From the NCBI GenBank assembly GCA_964542475.1, contig CAZIUL010000014.1:26305-90304 (forward strand): 64,000 nt of DNA. Reading direction: 5' to 3'. Under the pieces are notes generated by a model that was not told the DNA's origin, ran no database searches, and saw nothing but the letters and a program-made list of their open reading frames with translations. Positions 35,901-44,976 of the stretch are shown here, piece after piece. The translations under genes were made by a program, and so were the position numbers. Source of the stretch: CAZIUL01 sp964542475 (GTDB taxonomy: Bacteria > Planctomycetota > B15-G4 > CAYZWU01). Numbering within the stretch: position 1 is the stretch's first letter; every line of letters starts with the position of its first letter.

Positions 35901-36295
35901 ACTATGCCGCTGACCAGGAAGGTCTAATCCGGTTCCGCTACTTCATCGAGCCGCACGGAGTGTACGACCCGGCCGAGGCCCAGCGCATTGCCATCGATTG
36001 CTGCCGACCCCTGGTCGCGACCTCATCGGGCGAAAAGCTACCCGTGCCCGGTTCGTTTTTCCGCGTCGAGCCCAACGATGTGATCGTCACATCGCTCAAA
36101 TCGAGCCGGGACGGGAAAGCCCTGATGGTAAGGCTGTTCAATGCATCGGGCAGCACAAAAAAGGCGCACATCGGCTGGGAGCGGCTAAAACCGAAAGAGG
36201 TGTGGATCAGCAGCCCCGGCGAGGAAAGATCTGCAAAGGCGTTGTTCCCGATCGAAATGCCGGGCATGGGAATCGTAACCTTGCGAATCGACTAG
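32903..36295 (+). CDS. Secreted glycoside hydrolase family 38-type alpha-mannosidase
   Basis: About 1130 residues with a signal peptide (RCTVSLLFFLLAGTCAFCG). Residues about 25-290 form a beta-rich, carbohydrate-binding-like region. The GH38 catalytic domain begins near 297: HHTHLDIGFTHTQ (near 307) matches the zinc-binding H-x-D of the family, FKWLPEGLWPVESY follows, and MISDVPGYTWG (Asp near 427) matches the catalytic nucleophile region. The C-terminal part (about 690-1130) is the beta-sandwich domain typical of GH38 (RISLEVDPETGAIKSLKRKG; RYFIEPHGVYDP). It would hydrolyse alpha-mannosides outside the cytoplasm. ATG 32903 is chosen; ATG 32873 adds ten residues without a signal-like start. 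Confidence 0.85.
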   Translation: MHTTHATFKRCTVSLLFFLLAGTCAFCGDKVIWKIGKVDRGYSELAIPGQWDRFRAGFGGGEGVEFEVGSDDAADSWPYVHPGPADAWAGSRGHAFCIRFDLDDEPGKGIYELRIALVAGQGRIPPRIGVSVNSRTRELEVAAGSGDDALTHAGSGRPQELCVVFGAPLLRSGRNEIVIETLSGSWMIYDAVVLASVEKRPPITGVRIKPTPVYVRSHESPSCVFELFIEGAPLFDGGRVELKAGDEGCVRVIPPDPMGISLLKLHLPLNKPMETATASVTLFTEDRQIKAQKMFVAPRRWVLYFLHHTHLDIGFTHTQEEVEARQMRFIDQALELAEKTKEYPPGTRFKWLPEGLWPVESYMKAASPEKREAFIQAVKAGTIGLDALYGNALTGLYSEEELFALTDYAKSLEAEYGVTINTAMISDVPGYTWGIVPALAHAGVRYLSIGPNSGHRIGSTRSAHGDIPFYWVSPSGKEKILCWMAGKGYSWFHTGSVDPEVIESRRPPERFFSYLEELEESGYPYDMVQIRYNIGADNGPPDPTLCDFVKEWNEKYAYPRIVIATSREMFETFEKKYGDKLPKLTGDFTPYWEDGASSTAADTGICRTTAERLVQAEVLFAMLDPEAYAQDAFWQAWRGCVLYDEHTWGAWNSISDPDNPFVKTQAEWKSECATNASGRASLLIEQALGKYTGPAAENSHDNYIYVFNTCSWARTGLAGILRPEATPQLEECRVLGPDGIPVPSQRLGKRLCFLAEDVPPFGAKRFTLVKGRPMETGSARAEGNRLWNERISLEVDPETGAIKSLKRKGAGTELVDRSRHKGLNDYIYVTGRDCDDKRYVEGPVEIKVLEKGPLVAALLISSNAPGCDSMSREIWIRHASDRIEINNRLLKEKVRTPEGVHLAFPWSVPDGQIRIDTPWAVVRPELDQMRGANKDYFTVQRWVDVSNRDCGVTWVTEHAPMIEVGKITMDVYGTRKRWRQRVEPTQTFYSYVMNNYWETNYAADQEGLIRFRYFIEPHGVYDPAEAQRIAIDCCRPLVATSSGEKLPVPGSFFRVEPNDVIVTSLKSSRDGKALMVRLFNASGSTKKAHIGWERLKPKEVWISSPGEERSAKALFPIEMPGMGIVTLRID

Positions 36296-36334
36296 GTACA
36301 TACCGGAGGGGACGGACACGTAGGTCCATGCGTT

Positions 36335-36362
36335 GTAGGGGCGCGGCAACAACCGCGCCCCC
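36335..36362. repeat. Short family A palindrome between convergent genes
   Basis: TGTAGGGGCGCGGcaacaaCCGCGCCCCCC forms a strong hairpin between the ends of the GH38 and M14 genes. No T tract follows, so a terminator role is uncertain. Confidence 0.7.
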
Positions 36363-36384
36363 CTGAATAAATAGATGATGATCG

Positions 36385-38883
36385 TTACTGTATGACGACA
36401 GAAAACGGTGCCGAGATATTCTGCACCGATCCGGCGTTGATTGTCACGGCCGCGAAAAAGAGCTCGATCCCGATGTTGCCTGTCTTGTTCGGTATGACAA
36501 ACGAAGGAGCCGCACTGTATCCCGAACCGTCGAGCAGGCCGCTGAAGTCGACAAAGATGCCGTTGAACGGATTGAGCGAAAGCTGCATGAGGAAGTCGTA
36601 GGACAGCGGAAACAGCCTTGAGTGCGCGAGGGGAAGCCCCGGGTAGGTGCTCAAAGAAGCCACCATCACGAAAGGCAGCCCGGCATCAGCAGGGGAGTCA
36701 ATGATGACATCCACAGTGGTCCCGATTGCCGGGGGGCCGGAAAGTGAAAGACTGATGGGCGACTCAAAGGTCCTGACCTCGAAGTCATCGATGCAAGCCT
36801 CGGTAAGCGAATCGTTGGGATCGTCCTCAGCAATGAACCGCATCATCACATCTGATGTGGGTGTAATGAAATCGCTCACATTGAAGCTGACCTTCTTCCA
36901 CGAGTTCACTGTGTGATCCAGGCTCTCCACATTGACCCAGCTCCCGCCGCCGTTGCCTGAGATGTCGATCTGGAAGATGTCGGGAGTGCCGCCCTGGGTG
37001 GTATACCAGCGCCAGAACGATATCTCGGCGCCTGCGAGCCCGTTCAGGTCGAGGACGCAGCTCTCCAGTGTGGTCTTGCCGTCATCCACATCATCGCCGC
37101 CTGCAGACGAGGAGTTGTTGCCCGTGACATAGCACATGGTGCCGGGCGCGGCCGTGTGATCATCCTCTGGCTGAATCGAGTTTCCTCCGGAAGAGGTTCC
37201 TATGGGATCGTCCCGCTCCCAGATTCCGGTGCTGGCAGTGTCGCCGGGTACGCCTGCTGTCCAGCCCGGATTGCTTTCCATGTCAAACGAGTAAAATGTT
37301 TCCGGAACCCCGCAGATCAGGCTCATCGACTGATCGAGAGTGTACCCGTCAAAATCTATCGCCACATCGATGGTGATCGACTCGCCGTAAGGCGCCGAGC
37401 CTTTCAGCTTGATCCGGAGCGGGTTGGCGCTGTTGTTTGCGCTCGTGTACGAGGCAAGAGAGCCGAAGTCATGAGTCCCCTGCACGATCTCGACATAGGG
37501 ACTGGCCGAGCTTATGGTAGCGATCGTATTCGTAACTGTCGCGCCGAGCCCCTTGTTGAAAAGCGTGACAAAGACATCCACCGGCTCACCCGGGTGGAAG
37601 AGCCCGTCCCCGTTGTCATCGGCCAAGGTGTGACCTTCCAGAAGCACGTTGCTTCCTCCCATCCATGTCCAGCATCGAAGGGCGAGCTGGTTCTCCTCAG
37701 CTAGGGGAACAATCCGGCTGAAGGAAGGCCAGAAACCGTCGCTAGAGTTCCCGATCTCCGGTGAGAGGGCAAAGGAGACCCCCACTGCGTAATGCCAGTC
37801 GAGGGTACAGCCGTTGCAAGGGTACCCGATTGTCGGGATGACCGGACCGGCTGCATAGCCGTTTTCAGCGGAGATGTCGTCCAGGTAGTCCTGATAGATG
37901 TCCCAATCCTGTCCGTAGGGAAGCACGTTGTCATACCCGAAGGGACAGAGGTACAGATTCCCATAGGTGTGGGTGTCCCAGCTGGTCACTATGGGCCTGG
38001 AAAGGATGAAATCGCTCACAGCCTGGCTTTCCGGCTCTGAAAAAGCAGCGGTGCCACGGTAGGTGGTGCTCGAAGGATCAGGGCTGGACCCGTAGTTGTC
38101 ATAGCCCCACTTGAAGCCGTAGTTCCTGTTGAGGTCCACTCCGTAGACCCCGCCGCCGTTGTTTCGGCGGTTCTTGCGCCACATGCCTCCGCCGCTTGGG
38201 TTCGTCTGCTCGTTGTACACGTAACCGTCCGGATTGTGCACCGGTATGAACCAGATCTCGCGGTTATCGACCAGGTATGTCAGCTCAGGATCGGTGCCGT
38301 ACTCTTCGAGAAGCTTTATCATGTAGTAAACGAGGGTCATCATGCTCTGCGGCTCGCGCGCGTGGATCAGCGAGTTGAAGCTGATTTCAGGCTCTGCCTC
38401 GTTCACGTTCGGATTGTCGGAGATCTTCACAGCCCAGATGTCACGCCCCTGGATCGATGTCCCGATGCTCTGCTTTGGACTGATCAGGTTCGGATACTGC
38501 ACTGCCCATGCATCGAGCATGTCCTCGATCTCGCCCAAAGTGTAATATCCGCTCATGCTGCCGTCGGGAAAGCCGCGCTGGCCTGGTGGGTACTCCTCGA
38601 CCAGCCTCTTTTCATACTGGGCAGCCATGTCGTTTATCTTGACCTCGTAGGTAAGTCCTGCTCCCTCGAGAAGCGCCAGCTCATTTTCGAGTACAACCGC
38701 ATCGATCGAGCCGTCCATATGGATTTCCACAAGATCAAATCCAAGAAGCTGAAGGTTCAAAACATCCTGATTAGACGTGATCTTCACGTTGACAAGGTGA
38801 TATATTTCCGATCCCTGTGCCATAGCAAACGGCAGGCAGAAAACCATTGAAACCACCAACACAATAAACAGCTGTTTTTTCAT
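36385..38883 (-). CDS. Secreted M14-family zinc carboxypeptidase with C-terminal accessory domains
   Basis: An 832-residue protein. Residues 1-24 are a signal peptide (LFIVLVVSMVFCLPFAMAQG). The N-terminal prodomain-like region (25-95) precedes a carboxypeptidase T/A-type domain: zinc ligands in NSLIHAREPQS (H-x2-E), the third ligand in SWDTHTYGNLYLCPFGY, substrate arginine in DNREIWFIPVHNPDG and the catalytic Glu in SFALSPEIGNS. Residues about 415-530 form an Ig-like beta domain (LADDNGDGLFHPGEPVDV), about 535-705 a MAM/jelly-roll domain and about 710-832 a small C-terminal beta domain also seen in the beta-helix protein at 46.7 kb. It removes C-terminal residues from peptides outside the cell. 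ATG 38883, followed directly by the signal peptide, is the natural start. Confidence 0.92.
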   Translation of the reverse strand: MKKQLFIVLVVSMVFCLPFAMAQGSEIYHLVNVKITSNQDVLNLQLLGFDLVEIHMDGSIDAVVLENELALLEGAGLTYEVKINDMAAQYEKRLVEEYPPGQRGFPDGSMSGYYTLGEIEDMLDAWAVQYPNLISPKQSIGTSIQGRDIWAVKISDNPNVNEAEPEISFNSLIHAREPQSMMTLVYYMIKLLEEYGTDPELTYLVDNREIWFIPVHNPDGYVYNEQTNPSGGGMWRKNRRNNGGGVYGVDLNRNYGFKWGYDNYGSSPDPSSTTYRGTAAFSEPESQAVSDFILSRPIVTSWDTHTYGNLYLCPFGYDNVLPYGQDWDIYQDYLDDISAENGYAAGPVIPTIGYPCNGCTLDWHYAVGVSFALSPEIGNSSDGFWPSFSRIVPLAEENQLALRCWTWMGGSNVLLEGHTLADDNGDGLFHPGEPVDVFVTLFNKGLGATVTNTIATISSASPYVEIVQGTHDFGSLASYTSANNSANPLRIKLKGSAPYGESITIDVAIDFDGYTLDQSMSLICGVPETFYSFDMESNPGWTAGVPGDTASTGIWERDDPIGTSSGGNSIQPEDDHTAAPGTMCYVTGNNSSSAGGDDVDDGKTTLESCVLDLNGLAGAEISFWRWYTTQGGTPDIFQIDISGNGGGSWVNVESLDHTVNSWKKVSFNVSDFITPTSDVMMRFIAEDDPNDSLTEACIDDFEVRTFESPISLSLSGPPAIGTTVDVIIDSPADAGLPFVMVASLSTYPGLPLAHSRLFPLSYDFLMQLSLNPFNGIFVDFSGLLDGSGYSAAPSFVIPNKTGNIGIELFFAAVTINAGSVQNISAPFSVVIQ

Positions 38884-39050
38884 GGGGTAATACTCCTAAT
38901 CATTTATGGAAAAACAGGTACCGTAAATCTAGGCTGATATAGGGTGCTTACGGGCAAAATGTATTTAACAAAGGATAGGTACTTGGGATAATACCACTTC
39001 TGAACAAAATTGACAACATTGAATTCAATTGTATCTCAGGAACAGGGCTC

Positions 39051-40493
39051 ATGACCATCCCCCCTCCCATCCACATGAAATGCAAAAAACGCGCACTGAA
39101 AACGAGAAAAAACCGGCTCATCAGCGGAGCACAGGCACGGGCAGCAGGGGTTTTCATCATAACTCTCTTTGTTTTCGTATGTTCAGCGTTCTTGACCCCT
39201 TCTTTGTTCGCACAGGAAAACAAGGACCGGGATGAAATCCGAAAGGAGCTAGAAGCCGTGCGCGCACGCATGGATGAGCTGGAAAAAAGGCTGGCTGAAA
39301 AAGATACTAAAGAACAGGGCGCTGTACCGCTCGGTCTTTTCTGGGACAGGGGACTTTGCTTTGAAAGTGAAAACGGCGAGTTCAGCGCAAAGATCAGCGG
39401 AAAGGTGCACGTGGATGGCGCCTACATCAGCGGAACCAGAAAGCTTGACAGGTTTCTCGAACGCCACGGGGACGACCTGGATGACGGAGTCGATTTCAGG
39501 CGCGCGAGGCTCACGTTCAAAGGCACGCTTTATGACCGATTCGTCTACAAGGCCTCTTATGACTTCTCAGAAGATGACATACACTACAAGGATCTTTACC
39601 TCGGAATCAAGGAGCTGCCCGGGGGGATTCTTCTGAGGATCGGCCGTTTCAAGGAGCCGTTCGGGCTAGAGGGGCTCACCTGTGCTCCAGGCCTGAAGTT
39701 CCTGGAGAGGTCTCTGGTCAGAAGCCTGTACCCGTACCGCAACATCGGCGCCGCTTTGTCTGGCAGCGCTTACTATTCGCGCATGACATGGTCCGCGGGC
39801 CTCTTCCACAACACCGACTCTTTCGGAAGCGACGAGAACGGCGGCGACATCAGCGCAACAGCGCGCGTCTCATGCCTGCTATGGACAGATAAGGAAGACG
39901 AGCGCCTTTTTCACACGGGCGTCTCTTACAGCCGGAGGGGCGAGGACGATATTTTGCTCCAGGCCGGGCCTGAAACCCAGATGGCCCCGGACTTCATCGA
40001 CACAGACGGGTTCCCTGATGACGAGCTTTCCCCGCACCTGATCGACATGGATGCAGCCGATCTTTTCGGGGGGGAGAGCGCTTTCTGCTGGGGACCGTTC
40101 TCAGCCCAGTCCGAGTACGTGCGCATGGATGTGGACCGCCCTGGCGGCACAGACCCGACACTCTGGGGGTTCTACGTCAACAGCGGCTTCTTCCTGACCG
40201 GGGAACACAGGCCCTACAGCAGGGAAACGGGAACGTTCGACAGGGTCGTTCCCATTTCCGGTTTCCTCTCGGAAGACAACGGGCCCGGCGCGTGGGAGAT
40301 CACTGCAAGGTACTCACGACTCGTGCTCGATGACACCGGCGTTTTCTACGGGAGCGAGCTTTCCAACTACACCGCCGGGCTCAACTGGTATCTCAATTCC
40401 AGGGTGTCGTTTTCCGCCAACTACATCCACTCACACCTGGAACACCGGGGAACAGCTCGCATGTTTCTTTTCCGGTTCGCCATGGATTTTTAG
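39051..40493 (+). CDS. Phosphate-selective porin O/P-type outer-membrane channel
   Basis: A 480-residue protein. After a long N-terminal signal (hydrophobic stretch AGVFIITLFVFVCSAFLTPSLFA), residues about 65-85 are a short coiled coil (EIRKELEAVRARMDELEKRLAE) and the rest is an outer-membrane beta barrel with the OprP/OprO signature DDGVDFRRARLTFKGTLYDRFVYKASYDF, IGRFKEPFGLEGL and a terminal Phe (FRFAMDF) needed for barrel assembly. Family members pass phosphate or polyphosphate; many homologues outside Pseudomonas are of unknown specificity. It is the best single sign that the organism is diderm. The start could be ATG 39051 or ATG 39075. Confidence 0.88.
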   Translation: MTIPPPIHMKCKKRALKTRKNRLISGAQARAAGVFIITLFVFVCSAFLTPSLFAQENKDRDEIRKELEAVRARMDELEKRLAEKDTKEQGAVPLGLFWDRGLCFESENGEFSAKISGKVHVDGAYISGTRKLDRFLERHGDDLDDGVDFRRARLTFKGTLYDRFVYKASYDFSEDDIHYKDLYLGIKELPGGILLRIGRFKEPFGLEGLTCAPGLKFLERSLVRSLYPYRNIGAALSGSAYYSRMTWSAGLFHNTDSFGSDENGGDISATARVSCLLWTDKEDERLFHTGVSYSRRGEDDILLQAGPETQMAPDFIDTDGFPDDELSPHLIDMDAADLFGGESAFCWGPFSAQSEYVRMDVDRPGGTDPTLWGFYVNSGFFLTGEHRPYSRETGTFDRVVPISGFLSEDNGPGAWEITARYSRLVLDDTGVFYGSELSNYTAGLNWYLNSRVSFSANYIHSHLEHRGTARMFLFRFAMDF

Positions 40494-40612
40494 GGTTTAG
40501 CCCGCTGCAACTTTGCGTTTGAAAAAGTAACGCATTAAGGTTAACTAGGTCATATTCCTGTACTGTCCCCTTTGCGGATCTGCCCGTACTCCTGAAAGGA
40601 TCCAACAGGCCG

Positions 40613-42448
40613 ATGCTGCTTCGACTCCGGATCAAAAACCTGGCGATCATCGATAACTTGACGCTTGATTTCCCGGATGGGTTCACTGTGCTCACCGGGG
40701 AGACAGGCGCGGGAAAATCGATCATCATCGGCGCGCTCAACCTGGTACTCGGCGAACGCGCGAAAATCGAAGATGTGCGCTCCGGATGCGAATCCGCAGC
40801 GGTTGAGGCGCTTTTCGATGTCACCAGGCAAAAACGGCTCATCAAGCTCCTGTCCGATTCCGGGCTGCTCGATCCCGAAGAAAAACGCGGCCGGGATTCA
40901 CAAGCAGGCGCCCGCCGCCCGGTGGAGATCGTGATCAGGCGCGAAGTCGGCAAAAACGGACGAAGCCGCGGCACAGTGAACCAAAAACTGGTAACTATCA
41001 GCGTGCTCAAGAAGATCGGCGACCTTCTCGCCGACCTCCACGGACAACACCGGCACCAGTCCTTGCTGAAACCGGAACTCCACAGGGAGATCCTCGACGA
41101 TTTCGGGGGCACTGAGATTGCGAGCGCGCTTGCCGCCTACAAGGAGCTCCATACCCGTTTTTGCGGCGTGGTCAGCCGTTTGAAAACGGAGGAGCGCGAT
41201 GAACGCGAGGTCGAACGGTTGAAAGGGCTTCTCGAGTACCAGCTTAACGAGATAAATTCAGCAGGGCTCGAGCCCGGAGAAGACGCAGCCCTGGAAAAGG
41301 AGAGGAGCCGTCTCACGCACGCTCTCACGCTTCAGCAGAACACCTCTTCCGCGATCAACCTGTTGTACGAGGGAGAAGTAGAACAATCCGCCGCTGCCGA
41401 TCTTATCGCACAAAGCAGGAAGTTAATCGAGGAAGCGGCTGCTCTCGATCCATCACTCGAAGATCTCGTCCAGAGGATCAAGGCTGCGATCGCGGACCTG
41501 GATGACATCGCATCCGAGCTCAGGGCGTACTCCACGGCCCTGGAGCACGATCCGGCTCGCCTGGACTGGGTCGAGGAAAGGCTTCACAACATACTGCGGA
41601 TAACGAAAAAGTACGGCGCTACCATTGAAGATGTTCTACACGAACGCGACCGCATGGGAAAAGAGCTCGAAAGCCTTGAGAACAGCGAAGAGGAAAAAGA
41701 GCGCCTGGAAAAAGAAAAGGCTGCGATCGCCCGGGACCTTGTCAATGCGGCGAACGATTTGAGCACAAAAAGGCGCGCTGCAGGAAAAAGGTTCTCGTCG
41801 GGACTGGTTGCGATCCTGAATGAGCTAGAGATGCCGCACGTGCGCTTCGATGTACTGGTAAAACGGGAAGAGGCTTGCAGCGGAACGGAAAACGACAACT
41901 CCATGGATGGTCAGGACGAGGATTCTTCATCAGGCGAAAGTTCACTGGGTAATGCGGCAGGGCTCACGGTCGCTTTCCGGGACGGTAAGAGTTACAGGGT
42001 TCATTCACACGGGTCGGATAATGTGGAGTTTCTCATAAACCCAAATCCCGGCGAAAGCCTGAAGCCGCTCAGAAAGATCGCGTCCGGGGGCGAGCTCTCG
42101 CGCGTCATGCTCGCATTGAAGGAGCTCATGCGCTCGCTCGACCAGGTGCCGACCCTGGTCTTCGACGAGATCGACACAGGCATCAGCGGCCGCACCGGGG
42201 AGTCCATAGGCGAAAAGATGGCAGAGCTGAGCAAGCAAAGGCAGGTCATCTGCATCACTCACCTTCCGCAGATAGCAGCGCGCGCGCACGAGCAGTTCGC
42301 CGTAAAAAAAATCAGCAAAGACAAACGCACGCTCACTCGGGTGGACCGGCTGGACGATAAAAAACGCATCGAGGAGATAGCCCGGCTCCTGAGCGGCAAG
42401 GCAAGCTCCACTGCGGCCAAGCAACACGCCCGCGAACTGCTGCAATAA
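40613..42448 (+). CDS. recN: DNA repair protein RecN
   Basis: A 611-residue SMC-like ATPase. Walker A is LTGETGAGKSIIIGAL (residues 28-43), followed by a long coiled coil (about 170-370), the ABC signature ASGGELSRVMLALKEL and Walker B with the following D-loop in PTLVFDEIDTGISGRTGESIG, then ICITHLPQIAARAHEQFAVKK. RecN helps in double-strand break repair by holding DNA ends. The length is somewhat above the usual 550-560 residues because of an acidic, serine-rich insert (about 418-447) before the C-terminal ATPase half. The start MLLRLRIKNLAIIDN is standard. It follows the porin gene by about 120 bases. Confidence 0.96.
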   Translation: MLLRLRIKNLAIIDNLTLDFPDGFTVLTGETGAGKSIIIGALNLVLGERAKIEDVRSGCESAAVEALFDVTRQKRLIKLLSDSGLLDPEEKRGRDSQAGARRPVEIVIRREVGKNGRSRGTVNQKLVTISVLKKIGDLLADLHGQHRHQSLLKPELHREILDDFGGTEIASALAAYKELHTRFCGVVSRLKTEERDEREVERLKGLLEYQLNEINSAGLEPGEDAALEKERSRLTHALTLQQNTSSAINLLYEGEVEQSAAADLIAQSRKLIEEAAALDPSLEDLVQRIKAAIADLDDIASELRAYSTALEHDPARLDWVEERLHNILRITKKYGATIEDVLHERDRMGKELESLENSEEEKERLEKEKAAIARDLVNAANDLSTKRRAAGKRFSSGLVAILNELEMPHVRFDVLVKREEACSGTENDNSMDGQDEDSSSGESSLGNAAGLTVAFRDGKSYRVHSHGSDNVEFLINPNPGESLKPLRKIASGGELSRVMLALKELMRSLDQVPTLVFDEIDTGISGRTGESIGEKMAELSKQRQVICITHLPQIAARAHEQFAVKKISKDKRTLTRVDRLDDKKRIEEIARLLSGKASSTAAKQHARELLQ

Positions 42449-42461
42449 TCGGTATCCCTCC

Positions 42462-42580
42462 TTTAGCCCGCTTATTTCATACTCTTCGTGGCGAGGTGCC
42501 GTAAACTGTGATGTGGCATGAAACGCAGCATGAGTGCGGTTTACGGTGCCGCAGCAGAAAAGGGTTAAATCTGCGGGTTC
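42462..42580. repeat. Full-length family C palindromic repeat downstream of recN
   Basis: The segment starts TTTAGCCCGCTTATTTCATA, continues GAGGTGCCGTAAACTGTGAT, ACGCAGCATGAGTGCGGTTTACGG and ends GCAGCAGAAAAGGGTTAAATC. The inner part forms a hairpin on CCGTAAAC/GTTTACGG. Partial copies lie at 11053-11081, 20092-20144 and 27200-27270. It separates the convergent recN and six-hairpin-type genes. Confidence 0.8.
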
Positions 42581-42590
42581 TATCCTGCTT

Positions 42591-44948
42591 TCACCCGGTC
42601 CGAGCCCGCTGAACCTCGATCATGAGCACTCCTGCCGAAGTTTCGGATACTACCGGTGGCTTCTTCGCTGCCCAAAAACCCAGGTGCAGAGTTATCCGGT
42701 CCAATGACAGGCCGGCCGGAGGCTTCAGGATGATGAGGATGCTCTGATCTTTGGGGCGCACCTCCAGAGAAAGAGGCCCGAAAAAGGTTGGAATGGAGCT
42801 GAGAACCGTTTCCGTACCGGGCGCCGTCCATGACCAGGGCAAGCCCTGCAGCAGGTGAAGCTCATCCTGCCTTTCGTGAACCAGCAGCTTTCTCACGAGC
42901 CGGATGAACTCCGCGCACGCTCCGATGTCCGGCACGCGGCTCTCATCTTTACACCAACTCAGCAGGGGTGACGCGCTCTCGGCAAAAGCGTATAGAGCCT
43001 GCGCGGCATCCATCTCTTCGGGCATCTTCTCAGGCTTCATCATGTCCGGCTTGGAAGGCTGCTTTTTATCCGGTTCTCGACGAAGACCGCGTTGATCGGC
43101 ATCGCGTGAACATGCCTTTAAATCCTCGTACTCCGCTTCCCAGGAAACGGTTTCAGGCGTCATCACACCCACGTACTCTGCTGCGTCCAAAGCCGCCTTG
43201 ATCCCCGGCAAATTGCAACGGATCCCGGCATATGATGCCTCTTCATCGACCGGTCCGGCCTGGTTCAGGTTCAGTCTCATACGACGTAGCTTCCGGATCC
43301 GTGCCATTGATTCCTGAAGCACATACCAGCGCTCCAGGAGCCATGTTCTGTCTCCTGCAAGCCTGGCGTGGTCAGTCATGCAGGTCAGCATTATCCCTGG
43401 CTCCGCAACGCCGCCTTTCGACGGGGCGCTGAAGCCGTTTTTGCTCCAGCGGTTCAGGAGTTTCTCGATAGAGCTCTGTGTTAATCCGGAGTAGCCAATG
43501 AGATCCAAAGCGTTCAAAACAGGAGCACAGTCGCAGATACGGACCTCGTCCGCCAAAGAAAAGATCCCCCAAGAGAACTGGAAAGCTCCGTCATTGAACC
43601 GTGCGGCCTGGAAAAGGGAGCGGATGGATCCGTCCAGCAGCGCCTGGATGCCTGGATCAGGCACGCGTATCCTCTGGAACGCGGGATTCAGCTTCGACCA
43701 GTACGCCTTTGCGCGCTCCTCCTGTGCACGGGCCCATGAAAGATCCACCTTCCCCGCTTCATGACCCGCTGCAACGTAAACAGCTGCTTCATGAACGCGT
43801 TCGTCGAAAACAAGATCGCCTGTATCGAGACGCTCCCAGGGCTCGCTGGCTGAGACGCAGCGGAAGGCGGGTTGGTGCACGCTCTTCCCATTGGCGGCAA
43901 ACCGCGTCTTCGATGGACTGATGCAGATGGCGTCTTTTTCTGAAGGCCTCTTTTTCACGAGGATCACGTACCCCCGTGCCGGACCCTGCTGCACGGTCTC
44001 CATCTGCCCGGTGCCGCCGCAATCGGTCACAGCCAGCGGCCTCTGCCGGCTCTGTCCCAGAAGGAGATCGCCTGTTGCGGGCGCGTCTTGCGCAAAGACC
44101 CAGAGCACGTTGAGGATTGGGTATTGATCCTTGGACCCGGGAGCAGGCTTGACATCGATGTTCACAAAGCCGTCCCCATCCAAATCCTTGGCGTTGAAGG
44201 CAAAGACCGAGGGCACATGGCGGCCGATGTCGGCAATGAGATCCAGCTCGTGCCTTTTCTCTCCTTCAATGAAAATCTGTTCCAAGCGCATACCGGGCGC
44301 GGTGTGATGGCTTTCCATGAAACCCAGCACAACTGTATATTCACTGCCCTCGGCTGCATCGAACCTGTAGCCGATGTGGCAGTCGAATCCCGCAACGATG
44401 TTCCTGAAAGCATCTATGCAGGGCACGCCCGGCTTTCCCCAGCCGGGAAGGAGCCTTGGACTGGTTGTGGGGTACAGTTTCACTACATCTTCAGGCCCCG
44501 GCTCGTAAACCGGCAGCTCCACATCAGGCCCGGGCGCAACCGCAAAGATCCGCCATCGCAGGTGTGCCGTGCCCTCCCCGTCATGACGAACAGTATCAAC
44601 AATGGGGAAGCATGGATTTTCGAGATACTGCTTTACAGGCGTTCGCGCCCATCCTTCCAGGGAAACCGAGACGCTGGTCCCGCAAAGCGCGCCGACAGGG
44701 GCGCCGTTTTGATCCACATCGTACAGAAAAAGCGCGCCCTCCCCGTTGACAACAGCTTTCTGACGGTCGCCTTCCAGGCATATCGGTGTCATCTCCGAGG
44801 CCGATGAAACCGGAATGTTCCGGAAATCGTCCGGTCCAAAGAACCGTGCATTGTCAGGATCATGCTGAATGCGGATGCCATCATCCGCCCGGCAAAAACC
44901 GTGAATACCGGCTAATAGGACCGCGCATGAGATTAAAAACAGCTTCAC
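42591..44948 (-). CDS. Secreted six-hairpin-glycosidase-like protein with malectin-like N-terminal region
   Basis: About 785 residues from a GTG at 44948 (GGAGGG eight bases upstream) that opens with a signal peptide (KLFLISCAVLLAGIHGFCRA). Residues about 90-290 are beta-rich with a malectin-like pattern (GFDCHIGYRFDAAEGSEYTVVLGFMES; MRLEQIFIEGEKRHELDLIADIG). Residues about 400-700 are helical and resemble the (alpha/alpha)6 toroid of glycosidases (PDPGIQALLDGSIRSLFQAARFNDG; MLTCMTDHARLAGDRTWLLERWYVLQESMARIRKLR), with a short C-terminal beta domain. I recognise no definite catalytic motif; a role in polysaccharide breakdown is inferred. A longer frame open to 45155 overlaps the upstream gene and is not used. 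It lies 28 bases after that gene and is probably co-transcribed. Confidence 0.68.
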   Translation of the reverse strand: MKLFLISCAVLLAGIHGFCRADDGIRIQHDPDNARFFGPDDFRNIPVSSASEMTPICLEGDRQKAVVNGEGALFLYDVDQNGAPVGALCGTSVSVSLEGWARTPVKQYLENPCFPIVDTVRHDGEGTAHLRWRIFAVAPGPDVELPVYEPGPEDVVKLYPTTSPRLLPGWGKPGVPCIDAFRNIVAGFDCHIGYRFDAAEGSEYTVVLGFMESHHTAPGMRLEQIFIEGEKRHELDLIADIGRHVPSVFAFNAKDLDGDGFVNIDVKPAPGSKDQYPILNVLWVFAQDAPATGDLLLGQSRQRPLAVTDCGGTGQMETVQQGPARGYVILVKKRPSEKDAICISPSKTRFAANGKSVHQPAFRCVSASEPWERLDTGDLVFDERVHEAAVYVAAGHEAGKVDLSWARAQEERAKAYWSKLNPAFQRIRVPDPGIQALLDGSIRSLFQAARFNDGAFQFSWGIFSLADEVRICDCAPVLNALDLIGYSGLTQSSIEKLLNRWSKNGFSAPSKGGVAEPGIMLTCMTDHARLAGDRTWLLERWYVLQESMARIRKLRRMRLNLNQAGPVDEEASYAGIRCNLPGIKAALDAAEYVGVMTPETVSWEAEYEDLKACSRDADQRGLRREPDKKQPSKPDMMKPEKMPEEMDAAQALYAFAESASPLLSWCKDESRVPDIGACAEFIRLVRKLLVHERQDELHLLQGLPWSWTAPGTETVLSSIPTFFGPLSLEVRPKDQSILIILKPPAGLSLDRITLHLGFWAAKKPPVVSETSAGVLMIEVQRARTG

Positions 44949-44976
44949 TCGGCACGCCCTCCCGCTAGATCCGCTG

